61,073 bases of DNA from Oscillospiraceae bacterium (GTDB lineage: Bacteria > Bacillota > Clostridia > Oscillospirales > Acutalibacteraceae), in NCBI GenBank assembly GCA_015065605.1, contig SVPZ01000013.1, positions 1-61,073 on the forward strand, given 5' to 3'. This document shows positions 1 to 7,927 of the stretch, in pieces (the first letter of the stretch is position 1; the number at the start of each line of letters is the position of its first letter). The notes under the pieces are model-generated. The model was given only the letters and a program-made list of their open reading frames with translations. It ran no database searches and was not told where the DNA came from. Position numbers and translations under genes: made by a program.

Positions 1-53
1 TCGTTTTTGGGAAATGATATCTTTTGAATTCCACCTTGAAAAATGGCACGAAA

Positions 54-88
54 AAACCCAGAAACCGTTGTGGTTTCTGGGTTTTCCG
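54..88 (-). terminator. Rho-independent terminator after tRNA-fMet
   Basis: A 10-bp perfect stem (CCCAGAAACC/GGTTTCTGGG, loop gttgt) is followed on the minus strand by a run of T. It lies about 30 bases past the 3' end of the minus-strand tRNA gene. A second weaker hairpin (cgaaccga/tcggttcg, about 87-111) sits between the tRNA and this stem. Confidence 0.8.
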
Positions 89-116
89 AACCGATATCTT
101 TTTCGGTTCGCAATGT

Positions 117-200
<84 letters not shown>

Positions 201-385
201 TTTGCCTTATTTAAGGTTAGGCTTCCTTTATATAGACACGCTCGGGGGCTCATTCTCACAAATGCCTTGCATTTGCTTGCCCTCTTGCGGTGCCCAAAGT
301 TTACTACGGCTTAAAGCCTATAAACTTTGACCGCGGCGCTTCGTTTCGCTCGCTGCTTCGTCCACCGGACGCGCTCGCGACCTCA
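201..385. other. Spacer between the tRNA and its half copy, no gene
   Basis: These 185 bases are locally G+C-rich and full of short hairpins, for example aaatgcc/ggcattt-type arms and a longer aaagttta...taaacttt arm pair near 297-330. I see no coding frame with a ribosome site. Lying between an intact tRNA gene and an exact partial copy, the segment looks like the remnant of an insertion or of a tandem duplication. Confidence 0.5.
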
Positions 386-424
386 CCCGACGAGCTACCA
401 ACTGCTCCATCCCGCGATATATAG
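386..424 (-). pseudogene. Duplicated 5' half of tRNA-fMet (39-bp direct repeat, copy 2)
   Basis: Identical to 162-200. It covers the acceptor 5' strand, D-arm and 5' strand of the anticodon stem, then stops before the anticodon. It cannot form a tRNA. Its position upstream, in the same orientation as the intact gene, fits an attachment-site duplication or a partial tandem duplication. Confidence 0.85.
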
Positions 425-577
425 GTGCAAACCTTGTTTGCCTATCTATTATAACACATATTTTTAATATTGCAAGTCTTTTTTTAAAAATTATAATTTT
501 CTTATCCTTCGCCTGATTACTCCACCTAATACATTATATGAACTTTTAGCATATTTATTCAAGTGAAAATTCGCTTT

Positions 578-612
578 AAAAAATCTCGCTAACGGTTGTT
601 AGCGAGAGATTT
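578..612 (-). terminator. Terminator of yfbR
   Basis: An imperfect hairpin (arms near ctcgctaac / gttagcgag) is followed by a T-run on the minus strand. It sits directly after the stop codon of the minus-strand HD-domain gene. Confidence 0.75.
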
Positions 613-1185
613 TTAATTTTGTTCATCAAGAGTAAGGGAGAAGCCATCGATAAATTCATCGAGGAAAATATCAGCCTCGGGCATTTTAAGGTCTTTTACG
701 GATTTTTCTATAGACCTTTTAGCCTCTTTAAATTCTTTATTACCCATTTCGGTTTCTTCGATACATTTAATTAGCGCAGAAATTCTGTCAGCGGCTTTTA
801 TGATTTTTGAAACATACTCTTCAGGCTCGTAAAGAGCGGCAAAGGTAGGCTTCATATCCTCGGGAAGCATATCTATAAGCTTATTTTCAGCTATTTTTTC
901 AACCTTTTTATAGGCATCTCTTATTTCGGGGTTATGGTATTTAACGGGAGTAGGCATATCTCCCGTAATAATTTCGCTTGTATCGTGAAAAAGAGCGGCG
1001 GTAGCGCAAAGATTAGGGTCAATATCTCCGCCAAGTCTTTCATTATTTATAACGGCGAGAGCGTGGGCAACCAAAGCCACCTCGAAGGAATGTTCGCTCA
1101 GCGTTTCCCTTCTGGTATTTCTCATAAGTCCCCAACGATAAATATTTTTCATTCTCGAAAGTACGGCATAATAATTACTTTTCAT
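613..1185 (-). CDS. yfbR: 5'-deoxynucleotidase, YfbR family HD-domain
   Basis: 190 aa, the usual YfbR length. The family dephosphorylates 5'-deoxynucleoside monophosphates in the cytoplasm, which helps balance dNTP pools. Seen: the N-terminal SRMKNIYRWGLMRNTRRETL stretch and SEHSF (first metal-ligand His), the HD pair in ALFHDTSE followed by TGDMPTPVKYHNP, and a distal Asp in KAADRISALIKC. These blocks align closely with my memory of E. coli YfbR. Its own terminator lies directly downstream, and the gene diverges from the YfhO gene, so it is probably monocistronic. Other HD hydrolases (HDDC2-like) are the main alternative, but the TGD-PTPVK block favours YfbR. Confidence 0.88.
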   Translation of the reverse strand: MKSNYYAVLSRMKNIYRWGLMRNTRRETLSEHSFEVALVAHALAVINNERLGGDIDPNLCATAALFHDTSEIITGDMPTPVKYHNPEIRDAYKKVEKIAENKLIDMLPEDMKPTFAALYEPEEYVSKIIKAADRISALIKCIEETEMGNKEFKEAKRSIEKSVKDLKMPEADIFLDEFIDGFSLTLDEQN

Positions 1186-1215
1186 TTATATTCTTCCTTA
1201 ATTCATAGTTTAGCA

Positions 1216-1244
1216 TTGAATATTATAGCAGACTTTGTTATAAT
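1216..1244 (+). promoter_or_regulatory. Sigma-A type promoter for the YfhO gene
   Basis: TTGAAT (1216-1221), a 17-base spacer, and a perfect TATAAT (1239-1244). The box ends 37 bases before the start codon at 1282. Confidence 0.7.
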
Positions 1245-1281
1245 AATCAAGAGAACTAAAAAGAAAGGATTGTAGGCAAAA

Positions 1282-4053
1282 ATGACTTTTTCTTATGCCA
1301 AGCGTCACACCCTTGCGAAAAAGAAGGAACTGGGACTTTCTACCTTTTTTCTTGCGCTTTTTATAGCCACGGCATTTTTTATTCCGTACATTATTTCAGG
1401 TCACGGATATTTCATTTTTTACGGAGATTTTAACGTTCAGCAGATTCCGTTTTATCAGTTGTGTCACGATGCTGTAAGAAGCGGTAATTTCGGTTGGAAC
1501 TGGAATACCGACTTAGGCTCTCCTTTTATCCCTGCCTACAGTTTTTATACCCTTGGCAGTCCTTTCTTCTGGCTTACCATTCCCTTCCCAAACCATTTTC
1601 TGCCGTATTTAATGGGGCCGCTTCTTATTTTAAAATTTGCCTGCGCCGCTCTTACTTCTTATTTTTTCATAAGACGATTCACACGCACTCCCTTTGCGGC
1701 TCAGATAGGCGCCCTTCTTTATGCTTTTTCCGGTTTTTCTATCTATAATATTTTCTTTAATCATTTTCATGAAGCGATAATTGTTTTTCCTTTGTTGCTT
1801 TTGTCCTTAGAACTGCTTATTACAGAAAACCGTCGTGGTATTTTTGCGCTCACCGTTGCTCTTTGCGCCGTTACTAATTATTTCTTCTTTTTCGGTATGG
1901 CGGTTTTCACCGTTATTTACTGGTTTATAAGAACTATTTCAAAGGCATATAAATTCCGTTTCTCACGCTTTTTAATTCTTATTATTGAGGCTATACTTGG
2001 AGTCGGACTGTCGGTATTTATTTTACTGCCAAGCGTAATGATGATAACCTCAAACACCCGTGTCAACGATATTCTTATCGGTTGGGGCGGCATTATGTAC
2101 GGAAAGGAACAAATATATCTTAATATCATAGAATGTTTCTTCTTCCCGCCCGATATTCCCGCACGTCCCATATTCTTCCCCGGCGCAAACGTAAAATGGT
2201 CTTCACTTGGCGGATGGTTGCCTCTTTTCAGTATGACGGCCGTTTTCAGTTTTTGCTCGGCAAAAAAAGGACACTGGATAAAGCGTGTTATTGCCACCTG
2301 TGCCGTTATGGCGCTCGTACCTGTTTTAAACAGCGCTTTTTACGCCTTTAACGACTCCTATTATGCAAGATGGTTTTATATGCCCATACTCATAATGGCA
2401 CTTGCAACTGCCATTACACTAGAGGATACCGATATAAACTGGAAGAAAGGCTTTAATACCACCGCCATTATTACCGCCATTATTGCAGTTGTTATAGGTT
2501 TATTCCCGCAAAAAACCGACGACGGTATCGTAATCGGTCTTTATACCGATGCGGGTCAAAATAATTTTTATACGTTCCGCTTCCTTATTGCAGTAGGCTT
2601 TGCGGCAATATCGCTTCTTATTTGCCGACTTTTAATTATGCTTCGCGATATGGATAAGAAAATGCTCTTCAGAAGACTTTCAACAGGATTTTTAAGCATT
2701 ATAATCGTTGCTTACGGCTGTGTATATCTTTATCAGGGTTCTTCCCATTCCTTCGACAGAGAGAGCGTTATGATAGACAGTCTTATTGAAGGCGAGGTTA
2801 ATCTTGAGGACGAAGGAAATTACCGTATTGATACCTACGACTGTGTTGACAATACTGCTATGTATCTTGGATACCCCTCTATTAACGCATTCCATTCGGT
2901 TGTTTCAACCTCAATTATGGATTATTATGATTTCATAGGCGTTAAAAGAGACGTTGCAAGCCGACCTACCCGTGAATATTTTTCTATTCGTTCTCTTTTG
3001 TCGGTGAAATATTTATTCAACCGTGAAAGCGGTGACAGTTTTATAGGTGACGACGGCTATACCGTTATGCCTAATTATAAATACCTGGATACTCAGAGCG
3101 GTTACTATATATACGAAAATAAAGCGTATATTCCCTACGGTTTTTCCTACGATTATTATATAACGAAAGCGCAGTGCGAAGCCTATTACAGCGATGAATC
3201 ACGCGCCGACGTTATGCTTAAGGCGATAGTGCTGAGTGACGAGGACGCGCTAAAATACGGTTCTTTAATGGAAAGCTATTCCGACTATAGCGAAAATTAT
3301 GAAGACCCCGAGGATGAAGACGAATTTTTCGTTCCGGAAGAAACACCCGAAAGTGAACTTCTGCCCGACCTTATAACAAGCGGTGATGAACTCGGTCCCG
3401 ACTATACCGAATCGGACTTTATCGAAACCGAGCCCGTAATTCCCGATGAATACGTTCTTTCCCTTTCGATGAGTGAGGACGAGCTTTATAAGGATGCCCT
3501 TCACCTTGCAGACTCCTCCGCCACTTCATTTGAAGTGACCAAAAAAGGCTTTACCGCCGTTGTTGAACGCCAACAGGAAAATCTGGTATTTTTCTCGGTT
3601 CCGTACGATAAAGGTTGGACCGCTACAGTCAATGGAGAAGAAGCCGAAATAGTAAAGGCAAATATCGGTTACATGGCTGTAAAGGTACCTGCCGGCGTCA
3701 GTGAAATCAGTTTCAGTTATACTACTCCTTATTTATACTTAGGAATTTTTATTTCTGCCGTTTCTTTGGTTGTTCTTATAATTTATATAATAATTTCGGT
3801 TATCTGTAAACGCGTAAGACCCGCTCATGAATGTTATCCCGAAGGGGATGCGCTTATCGAAAAGTGGAGCGAAGAGGAATACGAAATTTCCCTTAAAGAA
3901 GAAAGCGAAAAAGAAATAAGTCTTCTTGATAAAATGCCCGAAAAAGTAGAAGTTTTTAATCAGAACGATATTAATAAATACGATTCCGGATTTAAAATAG
4001 ATACCTCTGCATTCGAAAACGGAGAAAATTCTGTTGACAACAACGATAATTAG
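1282..4053 (+). CDS. YfhO family polytopic membrane protein
   Basis: 923 aa. YfhO proteins are GT-C-fold-like integral membrane proteins linked in other Firmicutes to glycosylation of cell-wall polymers. The N-terminal half has about 12-13 hydrophobic segments and the GWNWNTDLGSPFIPAYSFYT loop typical of the family, in the first extracytoplasmic loop, where GT-C enzymes keep catalytic acids. A soluble outer domain follows, ending in DKGWTATVNGEEA, then one last TM helix (about 815-840). Unusual here are a strongly acidic insertion (about 675-740) and an 80-residue charged cytoplasmic tail. AAAGGA precedes the ATG. It is followed by the TPP riboswitch of the next gene. Family call firm; substrate unknown. 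Confidence 0.85.
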   Translation: MTFSYAKRHTLAKKKELGLSTFFLALFIATAFFIPYIISGHGYFIFYGDFNVQQIPFYQLCHDAVRSGNFGWNWNTDLGSPFIPAYSFYTLGSPFFWLTIPFPNHFLPYLMGPLLILKFACAALTSYFFIRRFTRTPFAAQIGALLYAFSGFSIYNIFFNHFHEAIIVFPLLLLSLELLITENRRGIFALTVALCAVTNYFFFFGMAVFTVIYWFIRTISKAYKFRFSRFLILIIEAILGVGLSVFILLPSVMMITSNTRVNDILIGWGGIMYGKEQIYLNIIECFFFPPDIPARPIFFPGANVKWSSLGGWLPLFSMTAVFSFCSAKKGHWIKRVIATCAVMALVPVLNSAFYAFNDSYYARWFYMPILIMALATAITLEDTDINWKKGFNTTAIITAIIAVVIGLFPQKTDDGIVIGLYTDAGQNNFYTFRFLIAVGFAAISLLICRLLIMLRDMDKKMLFRRLSTGFLSIIIVAYGCVYLYQGSSHSFDRESVMIDSLIEGEVNLEDEGNYRIDTYDCVDNTAMYLGYPSINAFHSVVSTSIMDYYDFIGVKRDVASRPTREYFSIRSLLSVKYLFNRESGDSFIGDDGYTVMPNYKYLDTQSGYYIYENKAYIPYGFSYDYYITKAQCEAYYSDESRADVMLKAIVLSDEDALKYGSLMESYSDYSENYEDPEDEDEFFVPEETPESELLPDLITSGDELGPDYTESDFIETEPVIPDEYVLSLSMSEDELYKDALHLADSSATSFEVTKKGFTAVVERQQENLVFFSVPYDKGWTATVNGEEAEIVKANIGYMAVKVPAGVSEISFSYTTPYLYLGIFISAVSLVVLIIYIIISVICKRVRPAHECYPEGDALIEKWSEEEYEISLKEESEKEISLLDKMPEKVEVFNQNDINKYDSGFKIDTSAFENGENSVDNNDN

Positions 4054-4078
4054 CTGTATAATACGAGTGAAAATAAAA

Positions 4079-4168
4079 AAGGGGAGCTTGATTTACTCAG
4101 GCTGAGAGGAAACCGTTATTGTTTCGACCCATAACCTGATGCGGATAATGCCGACGTAGGAGAATACG
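4079..4168 (+). ncRNA. TPP riboswitch (THI element)
   Basis: Contains the conserved TPP-aptamer strings in order: GGGGAGC, CTGAGAGG, GACCC, AACCTGAT, GGATAATGCC and CGTAGGAGA. It directly precedes a terminator hairpin and the thiamine transporter gene. The likely mechanism is ligand-bound termination (or start-site masking) that turns thiT off when thiamine pyrophosphate is plentiful. Directly seen; mechanism from the family. Confidence 0.95.
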
Positions 4169-4180
4169 CCAACTTGTTGC

Positions 4181-4216
4181 GTCCCGCATTTAATATATGC
4201 GGGACGATTTTTATTT
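4181..4216 (+). terminator. Expression-platform terminator of the TPP riboswitch
   Basis: Perfect 9-bp stem (GTCCCGCAT/ATGCGGGAC, 7-base loop) followed by a T-rich run, between the aptamer and the thiT ribosome site. It is the probable conditional terminator. Confidence 0.85.
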
Positions 4217-4245
4217 TCATAAAAAATTTTAAAGGAAGAATGAAA

Positions 4246-4809
4246 ATGAAATCAAATCTCAAAAAACTTGCCGTTTCGTCAATCTTTATCGCTTTGTCAA
4301 CCATACTCAGCGAACTTATTCCCAGCATTTCCCTGCCGTTCGGCGGAAGTATCACCGTTTTGTCAATGGTTCCCGTTTGTCTTATAGGAATTATGTTCGG
4401 TGTTAAATGGGGTATCTGCTCAGGACTCGTTTACGGTGTCATTCAGATGTTTTTCGGCTTCGGCAATTTCGCCTATGCCACGGGATTTATTGCCGTATTA
4501 ACCATAGCCCTTTTCGATTACGTAGTTGCATACGGCGTTTTAGGTCTTAGCGGAGTATTTATGAAGGTCGTAAAAAACAGAGCGGTAGCCGCTTTACTCG
4601 GTGTTATCCTTTGTTGCTTCCTCCGTTTTGTCTGCCATTTTATTACCGGAGTTACGGTGTGGCGCGAAATAGTAAGCACCTGGGGAGCAATATGGTATTC
4701 CATAACCTACAACGCCTCCTATATGCTTCCCGAAATAATTACTACACCGCTCGGAGTATTCCTGCTCATAAAAACAAAAGCATTAAACTCCTTAATTTCC
4801 AAAGCGTAA
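4246..4809 (+). CDS. thiT: Thiamine ECF transporter S component ThiT
   Basis: 187 aa, about six hydrophobic segments, matching ThiT, the membrane subunit that binds thiamine and docks on a shared ECF energizing module (EcfA/A'/T, not in this window). Supporting motifs are the N-terminal KLAVSSIFIALSTILSEL helix, a GVKWGICSGLVYGVIQM helix, and the Trp/Tyr-rich C-terminal loop WREIVSTWGAIWYSITYNAS, where family members contact thiamine. An ATG at 4240 is in frame, but AAAGGAAG at 4231-4238 is better spaced for 4246, so I chose 4246. The upstream TPP riboswitch strongly supports the assignment. Confidence 0.93.
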   Translation: MKSNLKKLAVSSIFIALSTILSELIPSISLPFGGSITVLSMVPVCLIGIMFGVKWGICSGLVYGVIQMFFGFGNFAYATGFIAVLTIALFDYVVAYGVLGLSGVFMKVVKNRAVAALLGVILCCFLRFVCHFITGVTVWREIVSTWGAIWYSITYNASYMLPEIITTPLGVFLLIKTKALNSLISKA

Positions 4810-4814
4810 TAATA

Positions 4815-5127
4815 AAGAAACTTCCTTCGGGTGTTGTGATTAGGTATAAAATGCCTTAAAAAGCAAATTTTTGCGGTCTAATGTGTTAAAAAGCCGCGGC
4901 ACGCGCAAGCCGTTACCGTGGCTTTCCGCCTTTTATACCATTAAAAATTTATCTTTTTAAGGTGTTTTACAGTTTTGTAAGAATAAATTTGCTTCTATTT
5001 CGAAGTTGCAAAAACGCAGTAATACTTTGTGTCTTACAAGTTTTTGCAGCAAGAATAAGTGCAAATTTATCTGAAAAACCAATTTATCCCTAATCTCAAC
5101 ACCCGCACGTCGGCAGGGAAGTTTCTT
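4815..5127. repeat. Large inverted-repeat-bounded structured region before rpmH
   Basis: The left arm (aagaaacttcc 4815-4825, then cgggtgttgtgattagg from 4828) pairs with the right arm (cctaatctcaacacccg about 5089-5105, then ggaagtttctt 5117-5127). An 11-base insertion lies in the right arm. Inside, 4982-5014 and 5037-5072 form a second long imperfect hairpin (ataaatttgc...gcaaatttat). No coding frame is convincing. It could be a MITE-like element or a structured noncoding RNA of about 310 nt. I do not recognise an Rfam family. Confidence 0.6.
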
Positions 5128-5142
5128 TTTTTAAAATTTTTA

Positions 5143-5171
5143 TTGACTTTTCGGTTACTTTCGTCTATAAT
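5143..5171 (+). promoter_or_regulatory. Sigma-A promoter of the rpmH operon
   Basis: TTGACT (5143-5148), 17-base spacer, perfect TATAAT (5166-5171), ending 67 bases before the rpmH start. A near-consensus promoter suits a highly expressed ribosomal protein gene. Confidence 0.85.
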
Positions 5172-5238
5172 CTTAGAGTGATAGGCTATGTACTATGTAG
5201 CATAATGTTTTGATTTCCAAGTTAGGAGGGAACCGTAA

Positions 5239-5373
5239 ATGAAAAGAACTTATCAGCCTAAAAAGCTTCATCGTAAAAAAGAGCACGGCTTTTTAAAGAG
5301 AATGGCAACTGCCAACGGCCGTAAGGTACTTGCCCGCCGCAGAGCAAAGGGTAGAAAGCAGCTCACATACTAA
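5239..5373 (+). CDS. rpmH: Ribosomal protein bL34
   Basis: 44 aa, exactly the usual L34 size. The sequence opens [20 protein letters not shown] and continues with [20 protein letters not shown], the strongly conserved L34 pattern of basic residues. It is a large-subunit protein that binds 23S rRNA. The ribosome site is AGGAGG eight bases before the ATG. First gene of the conserved rpmH-rnpA-yidD-yidC-khpB block. A short hairpin follows at 5372-5393 and may attenuate transcription into rnpA, a known way to make more L34 than RNase P protein. Confidence 0.98.
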   Translation: MKRTYQPKKLHRKKEHGFLKRMATANGRKVLARRRAKGRKQLTY

Positions 5374-5400
5374 GCCACATCTTTGTGGCTTTTAATTTTA
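5372..5400 (+). terminator. Weak hairpin/attenuator between rpmH and rnpA
   Basis: AGCCACA / TGTGGCT stem followed by TTTTAATTTTA. The stem is short, so partial read-through into rnpA is likely. Confidence 0.55.
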
Positions 5401-5413
5401 TAGGGTGTTTAAT

Positions 5414-5770
5414 ATGCTTTATAATACTTTTAAGCTTAATAAGGATTTTCGCCGCTTGTACGGTAGGGGAAAAAGTCAGGTTTCCCCTTATCTTGTTACC
5501 TACTCCTTAAAAAACCGTAACGGTGAAATAAACGTCGGCATTACCGTCGGCAAAAAGCTGGGTAACGCCGTCTGTAGAAACCGCGCAAGGCGTCTTATCG
5601 TCGCCGCTCTGCGCGAAAATCTGGCACACATTACGCCGGGATATGATTTTGTTTTTGTTGCTCGAAGCCGTATTCTTTCTGTAAAAAGTACAGTTGTTAG
5701 TGAAGTTTTAAAAAATCAGCTTAAAGAATTCGGCATTTGGAATGATAATAATGAAGAACCTTCTGATTAA
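5414..5770 (+). CDS. rnpA: Ribonuclease P protein component
   Basis: 118 aa. This basic protein cofactor of RNase P helps the catalytic RNA cleave 5' leaders from pre-tRNAs. Seen: [14 protein letters not shown] near the N-terminus and the family signature block [14 protein letters not shown] (the RNR motif, about residues 58-71), preceded by [14 protein letters not shown] at 5405 is also in frame, but AGGGTG at 5402-5407 is the ribosome site and fits the ATG at 5414. The 3' end overlaps yidD by 20 bases, so the two are translationally linked. Confidence 0.95.
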   Translation: MLYNTFKLNKDFRRLYGRGKSQVSPYLVTYSLKNRNGEINVGITVGKKLGNAVCRNRARRLIVAALRENLAHITPGYDFVFVARSRILSVKSTVVSEVLKNQLKEFGIWNDNNEEPSD

Positions 5771-5999
5771 AGCAGTACGCTTTTACCAAAAGCACCTCTC
5801 TCCCGTAAAGAAAACTCCCTGTTGCCGTTTTTACCCTACATGTTCAGCCTATACTATCGAGGCTTTGGAAATTCACGGCGCATTAAAGGGCTCTTTTCTC
5901 GGTTTATGGCGTATAATACGCTGTAATCCGCTTTGCAAGGGAGGTTTTGACCCCGTGCCCCAAAAGCAGACAAAGGTCTGCCCCAGACGAAAAAAATAA
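5751..5999 (+). CDS. yidD: Membrane protein insertion efficiency factor YidD
   Basis: 82 aa. Small YidD family protein, thought to sit at the inner face of the membrane and assist YidC-dependent insertion. Seen: the [19 protein letters not shown] start, the Cys-containing block [23 protein letters not shown] and [14 protein letters not shown], all family hallmarks. An earlier in-frame ATG (5742) exists, but the family N-terminus and the alignment of MKNLL favour 5751. It overlaps the end of rnpA and is followed by yidC after 26 bases. Confidence 0.95.
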   Translation: MKNLLIKAVRFYQKHLSPVKKTPCCRFYPTCSAYTIEALEIHGALKGSFLGLWRIIRCNPLCKGGFDPVPQKQTKVCPRRKK

Positions 6000-6025
6000 T
6001 CCTTCTGTCAGGATGGTGTATAAAT

Positions 6026-6946
6026 ATGACCGCAGTTTTCGGTTTTATTAACAAATGGATATTTGCGCCCGTTCTTAATTTCTTCCTCGGTATTACCGGC
6101 GGAAACTACGCGCTATCTATTTTTCTTTTCACTTTAGCACTTAATATTATTCTTATTCCCCTTACCATTAAGGGACAAAAATCAGCCGTAGGTCAGTTCA
6201 AAATCAAGCCCAAGCTTGACGAACTCAAAAGAAAATGCGGTGACGATAAGCAAAAATACAATCAGGGTATGCAAAAGCTCTATCAGGATAATAACATTTC
6301 TATGGGCGGCGGTTGTCTTCCCATGATTTTACGTCTTGTTCTGGTTATGAGCGTGTATTATCTTGTGCTTTCTCCCCTCACCTACTTCACTTCTCTTGAC
6401 GCACAGTCTATTGATGCCGCTATAAAAGCGCTCCCCGCAGAGATGGTAAGCAAGAGAACCACCTATAGCGAACTTTTCGTTATTGAACAGGCTTATGCTA
6501 CCGGTTCGGGAAATATTTTTGATGCTATCAAAAATCTTGACTTTAATTTCCTTGGTATCAACCTTACCCAGAAGCCTCAGTTTACACTTAACTTTTCTAA
6601 AGCAGGCGTTGACTTTAAGTTGTGGATAATTCCCTTCCTTTCCTTTGCCGCAGCTATGTTCTCGGGTATTTATTCAAGCCTTCATCAGAAAAAAGTTAAC
6701 CCCGATGCGCCCAGTATGATGGGTATGATGCTTATGATGCCTCTTTTCTCTTTATGGATAGCCTTTAACGCACCCTGCGGTCTTGGCTTTTATTGGGCAT
6801 GCTCCAGTCTTATCGGCGCATTTATTCAGATGTTTATAAACCATTTCTTCAGCCCTGCAAAGCTCGTTGCAAAAGAACAGGCTAAGTTAATTACAAAGCG
6901 TAGCGCAGAAGAAAAGAAATTTGCCTCTTCAAAGGCCGCTAAATAA
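6026..6946 (+). CDS. yidC: Membrane protein insertase YidC/Oxa1
   Basis: 306 aa, within the size range of Gram-positive YidC (no large periplasmic domain). The protein inserts membrane proteins alone or with Sec. Five TM segments are visible, with the first-pair signature NYALSIFLFTLALNIILIPL (about 27-46), which carries the hydrophilic-groove region, and the coiled basic loop KPKLDELKRKCGDDKQKYNQ after it. A hydrophobic Met-rich helix (SMMGMMLMMPLFSLW) and a basic C-terminal tail follow. No N-terminal lipobox is visible, unlike Bacillus SpoIIIJ. AGGA precedes the ATG. Confidence 0.95.
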   Translation: MTAVFGFINKWIFAPVLNFFLGITGGNYALSIFLFTLALNIILIPLTIKGQKSAVGQFKIKPKLDELKRKCGDDKQKYNQGMQKLYQDNNISMGGGCLPMILRLVLVMSVYYLVLSPLTYFTSLDAQSIDAAIKALPAEMVSKRTTYSELFVIEQAYATGSGNIFDAIKNLDFNFLGINLTQKPQFTLNFSKAGVDFKLWIIPFLSFAAAMFSGIYSSLHQKKVNPDAPSMMGMMLMMPLFSLWIAFNAPCGLGFYWACSSLIGAFIQMFINHFFSPAKLVAKEQAKLITKRSAEEKKFASSKAAK

Positions 6947-6964
6947 TTTTAGGAGGAACTTCAC

Positions 6965-7864
6965 GTGATTAAAGAAGCTATCGGCATTGCCGCAACTATA
7001 GATGAAGCCAAAGAATCTGCAATAAGCGAACTTAACGCAGGTCTTGACGACGACGTACAATTTGAAATCATTGATATGCCCAAGAAAAAGGTTTTGGGTA
7101 TTTTCGGCGGCAGCCCCGCTAAAGTAAGAGCATACATCGAAATTGATGACCCTGCTCCCAAAAAGGCTCCCAAAAAGCAGAACAAGAAAAACGATGCTGT
7201 AAAAGAAAATAAAGAGCCTAAAGAAAATAAACCGAAGGCAAAAAATGAAAAGAAGGAAAAGCCCGCTCCTGCTCCCGTAGAAAAGGCAGATGCAGTTGAC
7301 GCTTCCACCCTTCCCGCTGATTCTCAGGCTGCAAAAGCAGTTGAATATATCAAAGGTGTACTACTAGGTCTTGGTTGCACCGATATTACCGTTAAGGTTG
7401 CTCTCTTTGACGGCGGCGCTACAATTATTCTTGAAGGCGAAGGTCTTGGAGTAGTTATCGGTCACAGAGGTGAAACTCTTGATGCGCTTCAGTATCTTGC
7501 TTCCCTTGCCGCAAACAACGGCAACGGCTATTTCAAGGTTTCTATTGATATCGGCAACTACAGAGAAAGAAGAGAAAAAACCCTTATTTCTCTTGCTCAC
7601 AGAATGGCTAATCAGGCGCTGAAAAGTGGCAGAAACCGTTCCTTAGAGCCTATGAATCCTTATGAAAGACGTATCATTCATACCGCTATTCAGGAAATCG
7701 ACGGCGTTTCCTCTCACTCAGTAGGAGAAGGCGACAGAAGACATATCGTTATCACCCCCGATAACGCAACTCCCCGCGCTCCTAAAAAGACAAGCGCTCC
7801 CGTGGAAAACAGAGAGCCTAAAAAAGACTCCGAAGCACTTCCCCTTTACGGAAAAATAAAATAA
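6965..7864 (+). CDS. khpB: RNA-binding protein KhpB (Jag/EloR), Jag_N-KH-R3H
   Basis: 299 aa. Three recognised parts: an N-terminal Jag_N domain (about 1-55, with MPKKKVLGIFGGSPAKV), a Lys/Pro/Glu-rich linker (about 60-110), a KH domain with GVVIGHRGETLDALQYLAS (about 160-178), and an R3H domain with RERREKTLISLAHRMA and NPYERRIIH. In streptococci and bacilli this protein binds RNA and links cell elongation to translation control. A perfect AGGAGG at 6952-6957 fixes the GTG start at 6965. It ends the rpmH operon and is followed by a strong terminator. Confidence 0.95.
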   Translation: MIKEAIGIAATIDEAKESAISELNAGLDDDVQFEIIDMPKKKVLGIFGGSPAKVRAYIEIDDPAPKKAPKKQNKKNDAVKENKEPKENKPKAKNEKKEKPAPAPVEKADAVDASTLPADSQAAKAVEYIKGVLLGLGCTDITVKVALFDGGATIILEGEGLGVVIGHRGETLDALQYLASLAANNGNGYFKVSIDIGNYRERREKTLISLAHRMANQALKSGRNRSLEPMNPYERRIIHTAIQEIDGVSSHSVGEGDRRHIVITPDNATPRAPKKTSAPVENREPKKDSEALPLYGKIK

Positions 7865-7871
7865 TACAAAA

Positions 7872-7905
7872 ATATGGCGAACAATGTTCGCCATATTTTA
7901 TTTTT
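7872..7905 (+). terminator. Terminator of the rpmH-khpB operon
   Basis: Perfect 13-bp inverted repeat (ATATGGCGAACAT/ATGTTCGCCATAT) followed by TTTTATTTTT. Confidence 0.9.
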
Positions 7906-7927
7906 CAGCAATTAACTTTATCTTTTA

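Noticed and set aside
4174-4245. Longer thiT start inside the riboswitch
   Set aside because: It would put coding sequence through the terminator hairpin; the AAAGGAAG site fits the ATG at 4246.
4810-5240. Chromosome replication origin beside rpmH
   Set aside because: No dnaA gene and no cluster of DnaA boxes (TTATCCACA-like) is visible; the inverted repeats explain the region better.
5239-7864. Horizontal transfer of the rpmH block
   Set aside because: Gene order and composition are those of core genes in Firmicutes.
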